Shown here: in pieces, positions 17,378 through 28,466 of the stretch
Layout: the number at the start of each line of letters is the position of its first letter
How positions within the stretch are numbered: the first letter of the stretch is position 1
Assembly: GCF_003340345.1 (NCBI RefSeq)
Contig: NZ_PPTQ01000006.1
Coordinates: 1 to 64,000 of the forward strand
DNA length: 64,000 nucleotides
Source of the DNA: Paraeggerthella hongkongensis
GTDB taxonomy: Bacteria; Actinomycetota; Coriobacteriia; Coriobacteriales; Eggerthellaceae
Direction of reading: 5' to 3'
Translations under genes and position numbers: made by a program
Notes under the pieces: model-generated
Told to the model about the DNA's origin: nothing
Seen by the model: only the letters and a program-made list of their open reading frames with translations
Database searches by the model: none

Positions 17378-18310
17378 CTACATCGAAGGGCTCGCACCGG
17401 CTAACGCAGCCTTTGCTTCTTCCCACAGCGCTTCAAGCTCATCGGCGGAAAAGTCCTCGATGCGGCGGCCCTGCGCCCATGCCGCGCCCTCCATGAACGA
17501 CCACCGAGCGCGGAACTTCGCGCAGGTTGCACGCAAGGCCCCTTCGCCGTCCACGCCCATGCGGCGCGCTACGTTCACCAGGCTGAACAGCACGTCGCCG
17601 AACTCGAGCTCGACGGCTGCGGCCAATTGCGCAGCACGGGGGTCGGCCGCACTCGCATCGATCTTCCCGTTCGAAGCCTTGGGGGCTGCCGCGTACGCCT
17701 CGCGAAGCTCGGCCACCTCTTCGTCCACCTTGGCCCACACGTCCTCAAGGGTTTTCCATTCGAATCCAGCCGAAGCCGCTTTGCGCGAAATCTTCTGAGC
17801 CTGCATAAGCGCGGGGAAGCTGGTGGGGACGCCGTCCAGAAGCCCCGAAGGACGAGCGCCGTCGGCTTGCGCGCTTTCGTCCGCCGTTCCTTTTTCGGAA
17901 AGCTTCACCTGATCCCACAAATCCAAGACCTCGCCCGCATTGGCGGCCCGGCTCTCCCCGAACACGTGCGGATGGCGGCGCACCATTTTCGCATTAACGT
18001 CGGAGCACACGTCGTTGATGTCGAACGACCCCGCGTCGGCGGCTATCTGGCTTTGCAGCACCACCTGCAGCAAGACGTCGCCCAGCTCTTCTCGCAGGTG
18101 GGAGTTGTCTCCGGCCTCGATAGCATCGACCGCTTCATAGGCTTCCTCGATCATGTTGTGCGCGATGCTCTGATGAGTTTGCTCGCGATCCCACGGGCAG
18201 CCATCGGGCGCGCGCAAGGCAGCGATAGTGGCAACGAACTGGTCAAACGACGGATGCTCGATCGGATGGGCGGCAATGTCAAGCGCGGATTCGCGACGGG
18301 ATACGGTCAT
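17378..18310 (-). CDS. mazG: Nucleoside triphosphate pyrophosphohydrolase MazG
   Basis: Protein of 310 residues with two MazG domains. The first has DGCPWDREQTHQS and EEAYEAVDAIE with REELGDVLLQVV; the second has EEVAELREA and EFGDVLFSLVNVAR. These are the EExxE and ExxD metal-binding helices. A linker of about 50 residues (ADESAQADGARPSG) and a second Ala-rich insertion are less conserved. It hydrolyses (d)NTPs to monophosphates and, in E. coli, affects ppGpp level, which is notable given the alarmone synthetase downstream. The ATG at 18310 has AAAGGA upstream; the longer open frame is repeat-derived. Confidence 0.93.
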   Translation of the reverse strand: MTVSRRESALDIAAHPIEHPSFDQFVATIAALRAPDGCPWDREQTHQSIAHNMIEEAYEAVDAIEAGDNSHLREELGDVLLQVVLQSQIAADAGSFDINDVCSDVNAKMVRRHPHVFGESRAANAGEVLDLWDQVKLSEKGTADESAQADGARPSGLLDGVPTSFPALMQAQKISRKAASAGFEWKTLEDVWAKVDEEVAELREAYAAAPKASNGKIDASAADPRAAQLAAAVELEFGDVLFSLVNVARRMGVDGEGALRATCAKFRARWSFMEGAAWAQGRRIEDFSADELEALWEEAKAALAGASPSM

Positions 18311-18432
18311 GGGACGGTCCTTTCTGCTGTTCTTCTGCCCAGCAGTATACCCCTCGCCGTCAAAACGAAACCAACGATGCCGCAGGAACCGAAAACGCAC
18401 GAAAATCAACCGCACGCGACGCGCGGCGACAG

Positions 18433-18528
18433 GGCGCGGCAACAGGGCGCACGCCGCACGGCAGGGCGCGGCAACAGGGTGCGCGCCGCATGGCAGGGCG
18501 CGGCAACAGGGCGCGGGAGCACGCTGGA
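18433..18528. repeat. 32-bp tandem repeat, three units
   Basis: Units start at 18433, 18465 and 18497 with GGCGCGGCAACAGGG; a partial unit precedes them. The third unit degrades after 20 bases. The whole 18311-18602 interval is GC-rich, carries no gene, and separates mazG from the hcp terminator region. Confidence 0.7.
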
Positions 18529-18602
18529 CAGCGACGTGCGGCAGGGCGCGGGATTCGCACGACGCGCCGCATGTTGTACGCGACGCGCGCCCCGCAAGCA
18601 AT

Positions 18603-18642
18603 GCGGCCGGGGCTGCGCTCCAACAGCAGCAGCCCCGGCCGC
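18603..18642 (-). terminator. Stem-loop after hcp
   Basis: GCGGCCGGGGCTGC pairs perfectly with GCAGCCCCGGCCGC over a 12-nt loop, 23 bp after the hcp stop. The U-tract is weak (ATTGCTTG), so termination strength is uncertain. Confidence 0.5.
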
Positions 18643-18665
18643 GAAAGCCCTATGCCCTCACCTGC

Positions 18666-20297
18666 CTACGCCTTCAGAATCGCGGCAAGATCGTGCTCCG
18701 GATCACCCACGGGATGCACGTCGAATTCGCGCACCAGCACGTCAAGCACGGCGGGAGAAACGAACGCCGGCAACGTCGGGCCCAGGTAGATGCCCTTGAT
18801 CCCCAGGTGCAGCAGGGTCAACAGGATGCAGACGGCCTTCTGCTCGTACCACGACAAAACCAGCGTCAGCGGCAGATCGTTCACGCCGCACTCGAACGCC
18901 TCGGCCAGCGCCACGGCAACCTTGATCGCGCCGTACGCGTCGTTGCACTGCCCCATGTCCATAAGGCGCGGCAGGCCGCCGATAGATCCCAGGTCCAGAT
19001 CGTTGAAGCGGAACTTCCCGCACGCAAGCGTCAGCACGATGCTGTCCTCGGGGGTCTTCTGCACGAACTCGCGGAAGTAGCTGCGCCCGGGGCGCGCACC
19101 GTCGCATCCGCCCACCAGGAAGAAATGGCTGATAGCGCCCTGCTTCACCGCATCGACCACCGTGTCTGCAACTCCCAGGATGGCGCCGTGGCCAAACCCG
19201 GTCACAAGCGACGCGTCGGCGCCGGCGCTTTCCCCGCGCGAGCCTTCGATAGCTGCGAATACGCGCGGCTCGGCGAACCCGCCCAGTTCGAGCGCGCGCT
19301 CGATGACGGGGCCGAAGTCCTTGCTGCCATCTTCCGCAGCACCGATGTGCGCGGCACCCGGATACGCCACCACGCCGGTCGTGAATACGCGATCGGCATA
19401 GGAGGATGCCGGCGGCATGAGGCAGTTCGTGGTGAACAGGATGGGTGCGGGCAGCTCCGCAAACTCGTCGCGCTGGTTCTGCCAGGCCGTTCCCAGGTTC
19501 CCCTTGAGATGCGGATACTGCTTGAACAGCGGATACGCATGCGCGGGAAGCAGCTCTCCGTGCGTGTAGACGTTCACGCCGCGGCCAGCCGTCTGGTCGA
19601 GCAGCAGCTTCAAATCATGCAGGTCATGACCAGTTGCCACAATAAACGGACCCGCTTCCACCGTGCGCGACACGGTGGTGGGCTCGGGGGTGCCGAACGT
19701 TTGCGTGTTCGCCTGGTCGAGCAGTTCCATGCAGCGCAGATTCACTTCGCCTACCATGAGCGCCAGCGGCAGCAGCTCGTCGGCCTGCGCAACGGCAACC
19801 CCCTCAAGCCCCTCGTGTATGAACGAGGACACGGCTTCGTCCCGATACCCCAAAACCGCAGCATGGTACGCATACGCGGCCATCCCGCGCAAGCCGAACA
19901 GCACAAGCGACCTGAGCGAGCGCACGTCTTCCAGATCATTCCAAACTTCACGCAAGTCCAGGTCGGGAGCCTGATCCATGCCCGCATCCGCAGCTATGAG
20001 CGCCTTCTGCGCGCGAGCGAGCCGTACAAGCGATTTCAGCTCCGCATCGTCGAAGTCCACGTTCGTCAACGTGGCGAACAGCCCTTCCATCACCAGATCG
20101 TCGGCCGCGCGGCGAGCATCGCCCGTCACGCCCGCCGCACGCACCGTGCGCGCCAGGCCCACGAGCGCGCCCGTCAGCTCGTCTTGCACCTGGGCGGTGG
20201 AAGCTTGCTTGCCGCACGCTCCCGCAGCGCCCGTGCAACCGCTGCACCCTATGGTCTGCTCGCACTGGAAGCAAAACATTGCATTCGCATCCGTCAT
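18666..20297 (-). CDS. hcp: Hybrid cluster protein (hydroxylamine reductase)
   Basis: Protein of 543 residues. The N-terminus has CFQCEQTIGCSGC (cysteines 9, 12, 18, 21), the proximal Fe-S cluster motif, and later segments carry the hybrid-cluster ligands: GHDLHDL, TTNCLMPP, LVGGCDGARPGRSYF, LACGKFRFND and LVLSWYEQKAVCIL. Hcp acts on NO or hydroxylamine in nitrosative stress; the exact physiological reaction is debated. The ATG at 20297 has GAGAGGAAG upstream; a longer frame exists but lacks support. It is divergent from a Crp/Fnr regulator gene 151 bp away, a common arrangement for NO-responsive control. Confidence 0.95.
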   Translation of the reverse strand: MTDANAMFCFQCEQTIGCSGCTGAAGACGKQASTAQVQDELTGALVGLARTVRAAGVTGDARRAADDLVMEGLFATLTNVDFDDAELKSLVRLARAQKALIAADAGMDQAPDLDLREVWNDLEDVRSLRSLVLFGLRGMAAYAYHAAVLGYRDEAVSSFIHEGLEGVAVAQADELLPLALMVGEVNLRCMELLDQANTQTFGTPEPTTVSRTVEAGPFIVATGHDLHDLKLLLDQTAGRGVNVYTHGELLPAHAYPLFKQYPHLKGNLGTAWQNQRDEFAELPAPILFTTNCLMPPASSYADRVFTTGVVAYPGAAHIGAAEDGSKDFGPVIERALELGGFAEPRVFAAIEGSRGESAGADASLVTGFGHGAILGVADTVVDAVKQGAISHFFLVGGCDGARPGRSYFREFVQKTPEDSIVLTLACGKFRFNDLDLGSIGGLPRLMDMGQCNDAYGAIKVAVALAEAFECGVNDLPLTLVLSWYEQKAVCILLTLLHLGIKGIYLGPTLPAFVSPAVLDVLVREFDVHPVGDPEHDLAAILKA

Positions 20298-20390
20298 TGC
20301 TCTTCCTCTCTTTCGAGGGTCCGCGCCTCCCTTGGTCCGCAGCATGAGCCGCGAAACCAGAACGCGCTCGCCCGCTCTCGTCTTGCGTAG

Positions 20391-20437
20391 TTGCAACCCT
20401 ACGGCACAACCGCTATGCTTTCCGTTGTAATTCCAAC
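20391..20437 (+). promoter_or_regulatory. Candidate promoter and operator of the Crp/Fnr gene
   Basis: TTGCAA (20391-20396) and TATGCT (20414-20419) are 17 bp apart. Just downstream, GTTG-TAATTC-CAAC (20424-20437) is a short palindrome at the expected transcription start, a possible site for autoregulation or for control of the divergent hcp. The spacing is seen; the binding is inferred. Confidence 0.45.
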
Positions 20438-20448
20438 AAAGGAGCACA

Positions 20449-21123
20449 ATGGACCGCTACGCCCATCTGATCAACCGCTCGCCCCTGTTCCACGGCATCG
20501 ATCCGCAGCACGTCGACTCCATGCTGCAATGCCTGGGCGCGCACCAGCGCAGCTACCCCAAAGGATCGGCCGTCTTTCGCATAGGAGACACCTCGTCGAC
20601 CATGGGCTTGGTGCTGGAAGGGTCGGTTCGGCTCGAAAAAGAAGACTGGTGGGGAAACCGCAGCATCCTTGCATCTTTCGGTCCGGGGCAATCCTTCGGC
20701 GAGGTGTACGCCTGCGAGCAGGATCTTGCCTACGACATCAACGTGATAGCCGCCGAGGAAACAACGATCCTGTTCATGGACGTAGGCCGCGTTACCACCA
20801 TGTGCCCCACCTCCTGCGCGTTCCACGCGCAGCTCATTCGCAACGTGCTGGGCGTGGTGGCGCGGCGAACGCATGCGCTCACCCGCAAGATCGAGCACAC
20901 GTCCAAGCGCACAACGCGGGCGAAACTCTTGTCGTATCTGTCCGACCAGGCCGAGATGGCCGGAGGACATCGGTTCACCATCCCGTTTGACAGGCAAGAG
21001 CTGGCCGATTACCTGTCAATCGACCGCAGCGCCATGTGCGCCGAGCTTTCCCGCATGAAGCGGGAGGGCTTGATCGATTATCATAAAAGCCAATTCGAAA
21101 TCACCCGAGGGAGCGCCCTATGA
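20449..21123 (+). CDS. Crp/Fnr-family transcriptional regulator
   Basis: Regulator of 224 residues: an N-terminal cyclic-nucleotide-type beta barrel (GSAVFRIGDTSSTMGLVLEG) and a C-terminal winged helix (FDRQELADYLSIDRSAMCAE, then LSRMKREGLIDY). It lacks the N-terminal cysteine cluster of FNR, so it probably does not sense oxygen through an FNR-type cluster. Next to hcp it resembles HcpR-like NO-responsive regulators, which is inference from context. AAAGGAG lies five bases before the start. Its stop overlaps the isochorismatase gene (ATGA). Confidence 0.9.
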   Translation: MDRYAHLINRSPLFHGIDPQHVDSMLQCLGAHQRSYPKGSAVFRIGDTSSTMGLVLEGSVRLEKEDWWGNRSILASFGPGQSFGEVYACEQDLAYDINVIAAEETTILFMDVGRVTTMCPTSCAFHAQLIRNVLGVVARRTHALTRKIEHTSKRTTRAKLLSYLSDQAEMAGGHRFTIPFDRQELADYLSIDRSAMCAELSRMKREGLIDYHKSQFEITRGSAL

Positions 21124-21758
21124 TCAACCCCCGCACCGCCGCATTGCTGATCATCGACATGCAGCATGGATTCATCGACGCGTCGTCGTCTTTGTGCGTA
21201 GCGGGCGCGGCCGCCACGGTGCCCGCCTGCGCCCGCGCGCTGGATGCGGCCAGGCGTAGGGGAATGCCCGTGTTTCACGTAGTGCGCTCGTATGCCGAAG
21301 ATGGATCGGACGTGGAAGCCTGCCGACACGAAGCGTGGGCCGAAGGCGGCAAGCCGGTATCGAGCGCATGCGCAAGCCCGCGCTCGCTTGAGGAGCCGGC
21401 GCCGCTCGCGCCGCAACCGGGCGACCGCGTGCTGGTGAAACCGCGCTTCTCGGCCTTCTTCAACACGTCGCTCGACCTGACGCTCAGAAGGCTGGGCGTC
21501 ACCACCGTGGTGCTCATGGGCACCACCACGCCGAACTGCATTCGGACCAGCTGCTACGACGCGTTGTCGCTCGACTACAACGTGGTGGTCGTGGAGGACT
21601 GTACGTCGTCACGCTCCCCCGCCGTGCAAGCGGCCAACATCCAGGACATGGCCCACATCGGGGCGCATATCATGACGTGCGAGGAGTTCTGCGACCGCGG
21701 TTTGGCCGACGTTCGCGACATGGCAGCCAACGCGCGCGCAGCGCAGCGCAACGCTTAA
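21120..21758 (+). CDS. Isochorismatase-like cysteine hydrolase
   Basis: Protein of 212 residues with the catalytic triad of the cysteine hydrolase family: Asp in ALLIIDMQHGF (about 13), Lys in VLVKPRFSAFFNT, and Cys in MGTTTPNCIRTSC. The cis-peptide region TTTPN is preserved. The substrate is unknown; nicotinamidase, ureidoacrylate or N-carbamoyl hydrolase activities are possible. The gene overlaps the upstream regulator by 4 nt and is 14 nt before the methyltransferase gene, so the three form one transcription unit. Confidence 0.88.
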   Translation: MINPRTAALLIIDMQHGFIDASSSLCVAGAAATVPACARALDAARRRGMPVFHVVRSYAEDGSDVEACRHEAWAEGGKPVSSACASPRSLEEPAPLAPQPGDRVLVKPRFSAFFNTSLDLTLRRLGVTTVVLMGTTTPNCIRTSCYDALSLDYNVVVVEDCTSSRSPAVQAANIQDMAHIGAHIMTCEEFCDRGLADVRDMAANARAAQRNA

Positions 21759-21772
21759 GGAAGAAGGTACCC

Positions 21773-22639
21773 ATGCCCCTGCTAGAGATCGACGTGCTCG
21801 AAGACCCCCGGCTCGACGCGTACGCGCGCCTGACCGAAGCGCAGCTGCGCAGCAAGCTCGAACCCGAGAAAGGCATATTCATCGCCGAGTCGGGAAAGGT
21901 CATCGAGCGAGCGCTCGAAGCCGGTTTGGAGCCGCTGTCGATGCTCATGGAGGCGAAATGGGTTCCCGCTTTGCAGCCTGTCATCGATCGCATCGCCCTC
22001 GATCACCCCGAGGTGCCCGTGTTCGTCGCACCGCACGACGAGCTGGCGAAACTCACCGGCTTCGAGCTGACTCGCGGTGCGCTGGCCGCCTTCCGTCGCC
22101 CCAAGCCGCGCAGCGTTGCCGACGCGGTTGCCAACGCTCGGCGCATCGCGGTGCTCGAAGACATTACGAACCACACCAACGTGGGCGCCATCTTCCGCTC
22201 CGCCGCAGCGCTGAACTTAGATGCGGTGCTGGTCACGCCCTCGTGCTACGACCCGCTGTACCGACGCGCCGTGCGCGTTTCCATGGGAACCGTGTTCCAA
22301 GTACCTTGGACCCGCATCGGAGACGATGACGCCGCCCGAGCAACGGGCCACAGCACCTGGGCGGAAGAGGGCGTCCCCCTGCTGCACAGTTTGGGCTTCA
22401 AAACGGCCGCCATGGCTCTTTCCGACGACTCCGTATCGCTTGACGACCCCGCTCTTGCCACCGAGGAAAAGCTGGCCATCGTGCTGGGAACGGAAGGCGA
22501 CGGCCTTTCCCGCAGCACCATCGCACGCTGCGACTACACGGTGCGCATCCCCATGGCCCATGGCGTGGATTCGCTCAACGTAGCTGCGGCGAGCGCGGTA
22601 GCCTTCTGGGAACTGCGCGCACGTCCGTCGGCGCGCTAA
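21773..22639 (+). CDS. SpoU/TrmH-family RNA 2'-O-methyltransferase
   Basis: Protein of 288 residues: motif 1 NHTNVGAIFRSAAAL, motif 2 IVLGTEGDGLS and motif 3 IPMAHGVDSLNVAAASAV, all diagnostic of SPOUT 2'-O-methyltransferases that use S-adenosylmethionine. The N-terminal part (EKGIFIAESGKVIERAL) resembles the substrate-binding domain of rRNA/tRNA methyltransferases. The target nucleotide cannot be deduced. The ATG at 21773 follows AAGGAAGAAGG; the longer frame upstream overlaps the isochorismatase gene and is rejected. The stem-loop at 22664-22690 (ATCCCCAGC/GCTGGGGAT) may end the transcript. Confidence 0.9.
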   Translation: MPLLEIDVLEDPRLDAYARLTEAQLRSKLEPEKGIFIAESGKVIERALEAGLEPLSMLMEAKWVPALQPVIDRIALDHPEVPVFVAPHDELAKLTGFELTRGALAAFRRPKPRSVADAVANARRIAVLEDITNHTNVGAIFRSAAALNLDAVLVTPSCYDPLYRRAVRVSMGTVFQVPWTRIGDDDAARATGHSTWAEEGVPLLHSLGFKTAAMALSDDSVSLDDPALATEEKLAIVLGTEGDGLSRSTIARCDYTVRIPMAHGVDSLNVAAASAVAFWELRARPSAR

Positions 22640-22788
22640 GGCCAACGACGAGCCGCAAGCCGCATCCCCAGCACCGCGCCAGCTGGGGATCGCACGCGCG
22701 ACAACCGCTCAAGCACAGGAATCGCTCGGCCGCCGCAAACGAAAGCATGCGGCACCTATGAATTCCATAGTCATTCGCTATTGTTTTA

Positions 22789-22817
22789 TTGACTCCCCAA
22801 TCTGTACTTGCTAAAGT
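22789..22817 (+). promoter_or_regulatory. Candidate promoter of the rhodanese gene
   Basis: TTGACT (22789-22794) and TAAAGT (22812-22817), 17 bp apart, in a locally AT-rich stretch 50 bp before the GTG start. The leader contains ATAAGGAG as ribosome binding site. Confidence 0.5.
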
Positions 22818-22866
22818 TACAGTTATTGCACGTACATACTGTACCGGCAGATAAGGAGCAAGGACC

Positions 22867-23346
22867 GTGAACCTTCGAACGAAACGCCTCGGCCTGGCAC
22901 TGAGCCTTGCCGTCCTTGCAACAGCAGGGCTGCTGGCGCTTGTCGCCTGCTCGAACCCGTCGTCAACCCAGGAAGGAACAAGCATGGAGCGCACGAGCGA
23001 ATCCGACGCATCATCCAACGCGCATCGAACCATAGATTCCATCGAGGCCCAAGGCTTGATCGAGCAAGGAGGCGTCACCGTAGTCGACGTGCGCACACCA
23101 AAGGAATACGCCGAACGACACATCCCCGGTGCCATCAACATTCCCGTTGAGACCATCGGCGACCAGCAACCCGCCGAACTGACGGACCCGGATGCCGAGC
23201 TGCTGATCTATTGCCGCTCGGGAGTGCGCAGCAGGCAGGCCGCCGAGAAGCTGGTATCGCTGGGGTACAAAAACGTAACCGACATGGGAGGCATCATCGA
23301 CTGGCACGGGGAAACAGTTGCAGGTTCCCAACCGAACGGCAGCTAG
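22867..23346 (+). CDS. Rhodanese-domain lipoprotein
   Basis: Protein of 159 residues. A signal peptide with lipobox LVAC near residues 25-28 anchors it outside the cytoplasmic membrane. After a Ser/Thr-rich linker comes a single rhodanese domain: VVDVRTPKEYAERHIPGAIN and the active-site loop YCRSGVRSRQAAEKL with the catalytic Cys. Such exported rhodaneses handle sulfur transfer or thiol redox chemistry outside the cell; the partner is unknown. It starts with GTG at 22867 behind ATAAGGAG. Confidence 0.92.
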   Translation: MNLRTKRLGLALSLAVLATAGLLALVACSNPSSTQEGTSMERTSESDASSNAHRTIDSIEAQGLIEQGGVTVVDVRTPKEYAERHIPGAINIPVETIGDQQPAELTDPDAELLIYCRSGVRSRQAAEKLVSLGYKNVTDMGGIIDWHGETVAGSQPNGS

Positions 23347-23361
23347 ATTCCAAGGTTACAG

Positions 23362-23471
23362 GTTCGCCTCGCAGGGCCGTGCGCGTCCCGCTCAAGCAGA
23401 CACGTGGACGGGTATGGGCAAACTGTTCCGCACGACCAGCTGCGGGAAGCGCACGGCCCTGCGAGGCGAAC
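23362..23471. repeat. 110-bp perfect-armed hairpin element
   Basis: The arms 23362-23391 and 23442-23471 are complementary over 30 bp with one mismatch (GTTCGCCTCGCAGGGCCGTG at the outer left). The 50-bp centre is unpaired. It lies 15 bp after the rhodanese stop; there is no T-run, so it looks more like a palindromic repeat element than a terminator. No second copy is in this window. Confidence 0.7.
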
Positions 23472-23561
23472 ATAATGCCCGAACCCATGATGCTGAACCA
23501 CAGGATTGCGCCACAACGCCGCCGATGCATGGCGAGTGCCGACCCACCATGCACGAGCCAC

Positions 23562-23597
23562 AAAAAAACGTGCGGACGGGGCAAGCCGTCCGCACGT
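23562..23597 (-). terminator. Rho-independent terminator of the universal stress gene
   Basis: On the minus strand ACGTGCGGACGG pairs with CCGTCCGCACGT over a 6-nt loop and is followed by seven T. It lies 25 bp beyond the stop of the stress protein gene. Confidence 0.9.
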
Positions 23598-23622
23598 TGG
23601 CGAATCCATGCAAGACGTGCGC

Positions 23623-24054
23623 TTACTTTGCAACCAGCACCGGAATCTTGGAGCCGTGCAGTATTTTGTGACTCACGCTGCCCAAGTACTCTTTAAGGCC
23701 GCTCAAACCGCGATTTCCCACAACCACCAGGTCGTACTCGCGCTGATCGACCAGTTTGAGAATTTCGGTGGCAGGGTTCGTGCCCGTCAGCAACAAGGAG
23801 TCGATGCGAGCCGCCACATCCTCGCGCACGTCCGCAACCGCTTCGGCAAGCAAGTCTTCCCCGTCGGAAATCATCATGTCGAGAATCTCTTTGAAGCTGG
23901 CCATCTGGCTCTCGTCCAGCAACGGGATGGGAACGACGTACGCGATGTCGATATGCACCGCGGGATTGACTTCGGCCAAGCTGACGGCCATATCCAGAGC
24001 GCGGCGTCCGCCCTCGGATTCGTCGAACGCAACAAGCAGGTTGTTCACAGCCAT
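23623..24054 (-). CDS. Universal stress protein UspA family
   Basis: Protein of 143 residues beginning MAVNNLLVAFDESEGGRRAL, with the ATP-binding motif VVVGNRGLSGLKEYLGSVSH near the C-terminus (G-2X-G-9X-G-S type). The family binds ATP or acts in stress survival; a direct role is not known. The ATG at 24054 is preceded by GAAAGGGGG. The longer open frame upstream has no homology and is excluded. A monocistronic unit with its own terminator. Confidence 0.92.
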   Translation of the reverse strand: MAVNNLLVAFDESEGGRRALDMAVSLAEVNPAVHIDIAYVVPIPLLDESQMASFKEILDMMISDGEDLLAEAVADVREDVAARIDSLLLTGTNPATEILKLVDQREYDLVVVGNRGLSGLKEYLGSVSHKILHGSKIPVLVAK

Positions 24055-24253
24055 AATCGGCCCCCTTTCGGTCGCGGCAGGCCCTGAGCCCACCGCCTCT
24101 GCTTCCCCTTCAGTATAAGACTTTTTCCCTACTCTGACCACGGAAAACAGGTAACGTGAGCGTAGCGAAAGCAATTCGGGAAATCCGCCCGCTCCCCCAC
24201 CTTGCCGCCCTGCTCCCAACCTTCGTCCCGCTGCCCCGACCGGCCCTGCAACC

Positions 24254-24284
24254 GCGAAGGGCCCGGCAATGCCGGACCCTTCGC
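24254..24284. terminator. Stem-loop after clpB
   Basis: GCGAAGGGCCCGGC and GCCGGACCCTTCGC form a 14-bp stem with one mismatch and a 3-nt loop, 20 bp after the clpB stop. No T-run follows on the minus strand. Confidence 0.5.
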
Positions 24285-24305
24285 TCGTTCGCATGAAAAG
24301 ATACG

Positions 24306-26963
<2,658 letters not shown>

Positions 26964-27007
26964 ATACGTTCCTCCTTCGCTTTCGTCTATGGCAAAAGCA
27001 GGTCTAG

Positions 27008-27400
27008 CTAGGGTAGCTGTCGAAACGAGGGCGGCAGGTCGGAAACGCGCACCAGGGCGCTGACGCTCTCGCGCGTTTCCAGCTCGTGCACGCGGTCGGC
27101 CAAGCGGCGAACGCGTTTGTGCAGGTCGTCAAGTTCGTTGTCGCGCTCGTCAAGGCGCCCCTGCAAATCCAGAATGCGGATGACGCCTGCCAAGTTGATG
27201 CCCTCGCCCGTCAGCTCGTTAATAAGCTCCAGGCGTTCGATGTCCGCTTGCGAATACATGCGGGTGTTGCCGCTGGTGCGCTGCGGAGACACGAGGCCCT
27301 TCTGCTCGTACGCACGCAAGGTCTGGGGATGCACGCCAGCCAGCTGCGCGGCCACGCTGATCATGTACAGCGGGCGGTTGCGGTCGGTACGTTCGCTCAT
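27008..27400 (-). CDS. hspR: MerR-family heat-shock repressor HspR
   Basis: Protein of 130 residues with a MerR-type helix-turn-helix: [40 protein letters not shown], then a coiled-coil C-terminus ([20 protein letters not shown]). HspR represses dnaK operons in actinobacteria by binding HAIR elements, usually with DnaK as co-repressor. Its start overlaps the stop of the J-protein gene by 4 nt. A HAIR-like sequence is present at the dnaK promoter (31299-31319). Confidence 0.95.
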   Translation of the reverse strand: MSERTDRNRPLYMISVAAQLAGVHPQTLRAYEQKGLVSPQRTSGNTRMYSQADIERLELINELTGEGINLAGVIRILDLQGRLDERDNELDDLHKRVRRLADRVHELETRESVSALVRVSDLPPSFRQLP

Positions 27401-28347
27401 TGCGCCCAGCTCCTCACGTCTTCCGTCGTCGCAGCCAGGTAATCTTCCATAGCCTTCTTCTGGCCTTCGTTCATTTCCTTCGGAACCAGCACCTTGACGG
27501 CAATTTTCAGATCGCCCGAGCCCTCGCCCTTCACCTTGGGAGCGCCCTTGCCGCGCACGGTCAGAACGGTGTCGTCCTGCGTGCCGGCGGGAACCTTCAC
27601 TCGCACCTTCGTGCCGTCAGGCGTGGGAACCACCACGCTCGCGCCCAGCGCCGCCTCGGCCACGCTTACCGGCACGTCCATGAGCACGTCAGCGCCCTTG
27701 CGGCTGTAGTAGGGATGCTCGTCGATCTTGGTGGTGATCAGCAAGTCGCCCGATGCGCCGCCGTTTTCGCCCGGACCGCCCTTGCCCTTGAAGCGCAGAC
27801 GACCGCCGTCGACGGCGCCGGCCGGAATCTTCACCGTCAAGGTTTCCGATTCGCCGCGGCCCGGAACGCGCACGGTCACGCGCTTCTCGGCACCCGAAAA
27901 CGCCTCGTCGAACGTCACGTTCAACGTCACGTTCATGTCCTGGCCCTTGCGCGGGCGCGGCTGGCGGGCGCCGCCGAAACCGGAGCCGTTGAAGTCCCAA
28001 TCGGAACCGAAGGCCCCTTCTCCGTGGCGAATGCTCTCCAGAATATCGGCCCAGCTGCCGAAGCCGCCCGCGCCGCCGCCGAAGATGTCTTCGACGTTCA
28101 CGGCACCGCCGCCCCAGCCTTGGGGAATATGGTTCTCGTTTGCCGTGCCGTACTGGTCGTACAGCTTGCGCTTCTTGTCGTCGGAAAGAACCTCGTACGC
28201 CTCGTTGATCTCCTTGAACTTCGCTTCGTCGCCGCCGGCGTCGGGATGGTGCGTTCGTGCCAGCTTGCGGAACGCCTTCTTTATCTCATCGGCCGTCGCC
28301 GTGCGTGGAACGCCCAGCGTCTTGTAATAGTCGGGAGTGGCCGACAT
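27397..28347 (-). CDS. dnaJ: DnaJ-family co-chaperone without zinc finger
   Basis: Protein of 316 residues: a J-domain with HPD in [20 protein letters not shown], a Gly/Phe-rich stretch (about 85-130) and two C-terminal substrate-binding domains ([40 protein letters not shown]). The cysteine-rich zinc-binding domain of classical DnaJ is absent, so it is of the CbpA/DnaJ2 type even though it sits in the dnaK operon. I start it at the ATG 28347 behind GAAAGGAAGG; a GTG at 28356 is also possible. It lies between grpE and hspR. Confidence 0.93.
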   Translation of the reverse strand: MSATPDYYKTLGVPRTATADEIKKAFRKLARTHHPDAGGDEAKFKEINEAYEVLSDDKKRKLYDQYGTANENHIPQGWGGGAVNVEDIFGGGAGGFGSWADILESIRHGEGAFGSDWDFNGSGFGGARQPRPRKGQDMNVTLNVTFDEAFSGAEKRVTVRVPGRGESETLTVKIPAGAVDGGRLRFKGKGGPGENGGASGDLLITTKIDEHPYYSRKGADVLMDVPVSVAEAALGASVVVPTPDGTKVRVKVPAGTQDDTVLTVRGKGAPKVKGEGSGDLKIAVKVLVPKEMNEGQKKAMEDYLAATTEDVRSWAQ

Positions 28348-28425
28348 GCGCTCCACCTTCCTTTCAATGTGAGGAGGCCCACGACATCGCGCCGAAGCCT
28401 CGCTGTTACCTGTTCATCATTAAGC

Positions 28426-28456
28426 AAAAGCGGGCTACCGTATGGTGTCGCCCGCT
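28426..28456 (-). terminator. Intra-operon stem-loop between grpE and dnaJ
   Basis: On the minus strand AGCGGGC pairs with GCCCGCT and is followed by TTTTGC, 10 bp after the grpE stop. The short T-run suggests partial termination that lowers expression of dnaJ-hspR-clpB relative to dnaK-grpE. Confidence 0.55.
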
Positions 28457-28466
28457 TACCGTTGCT

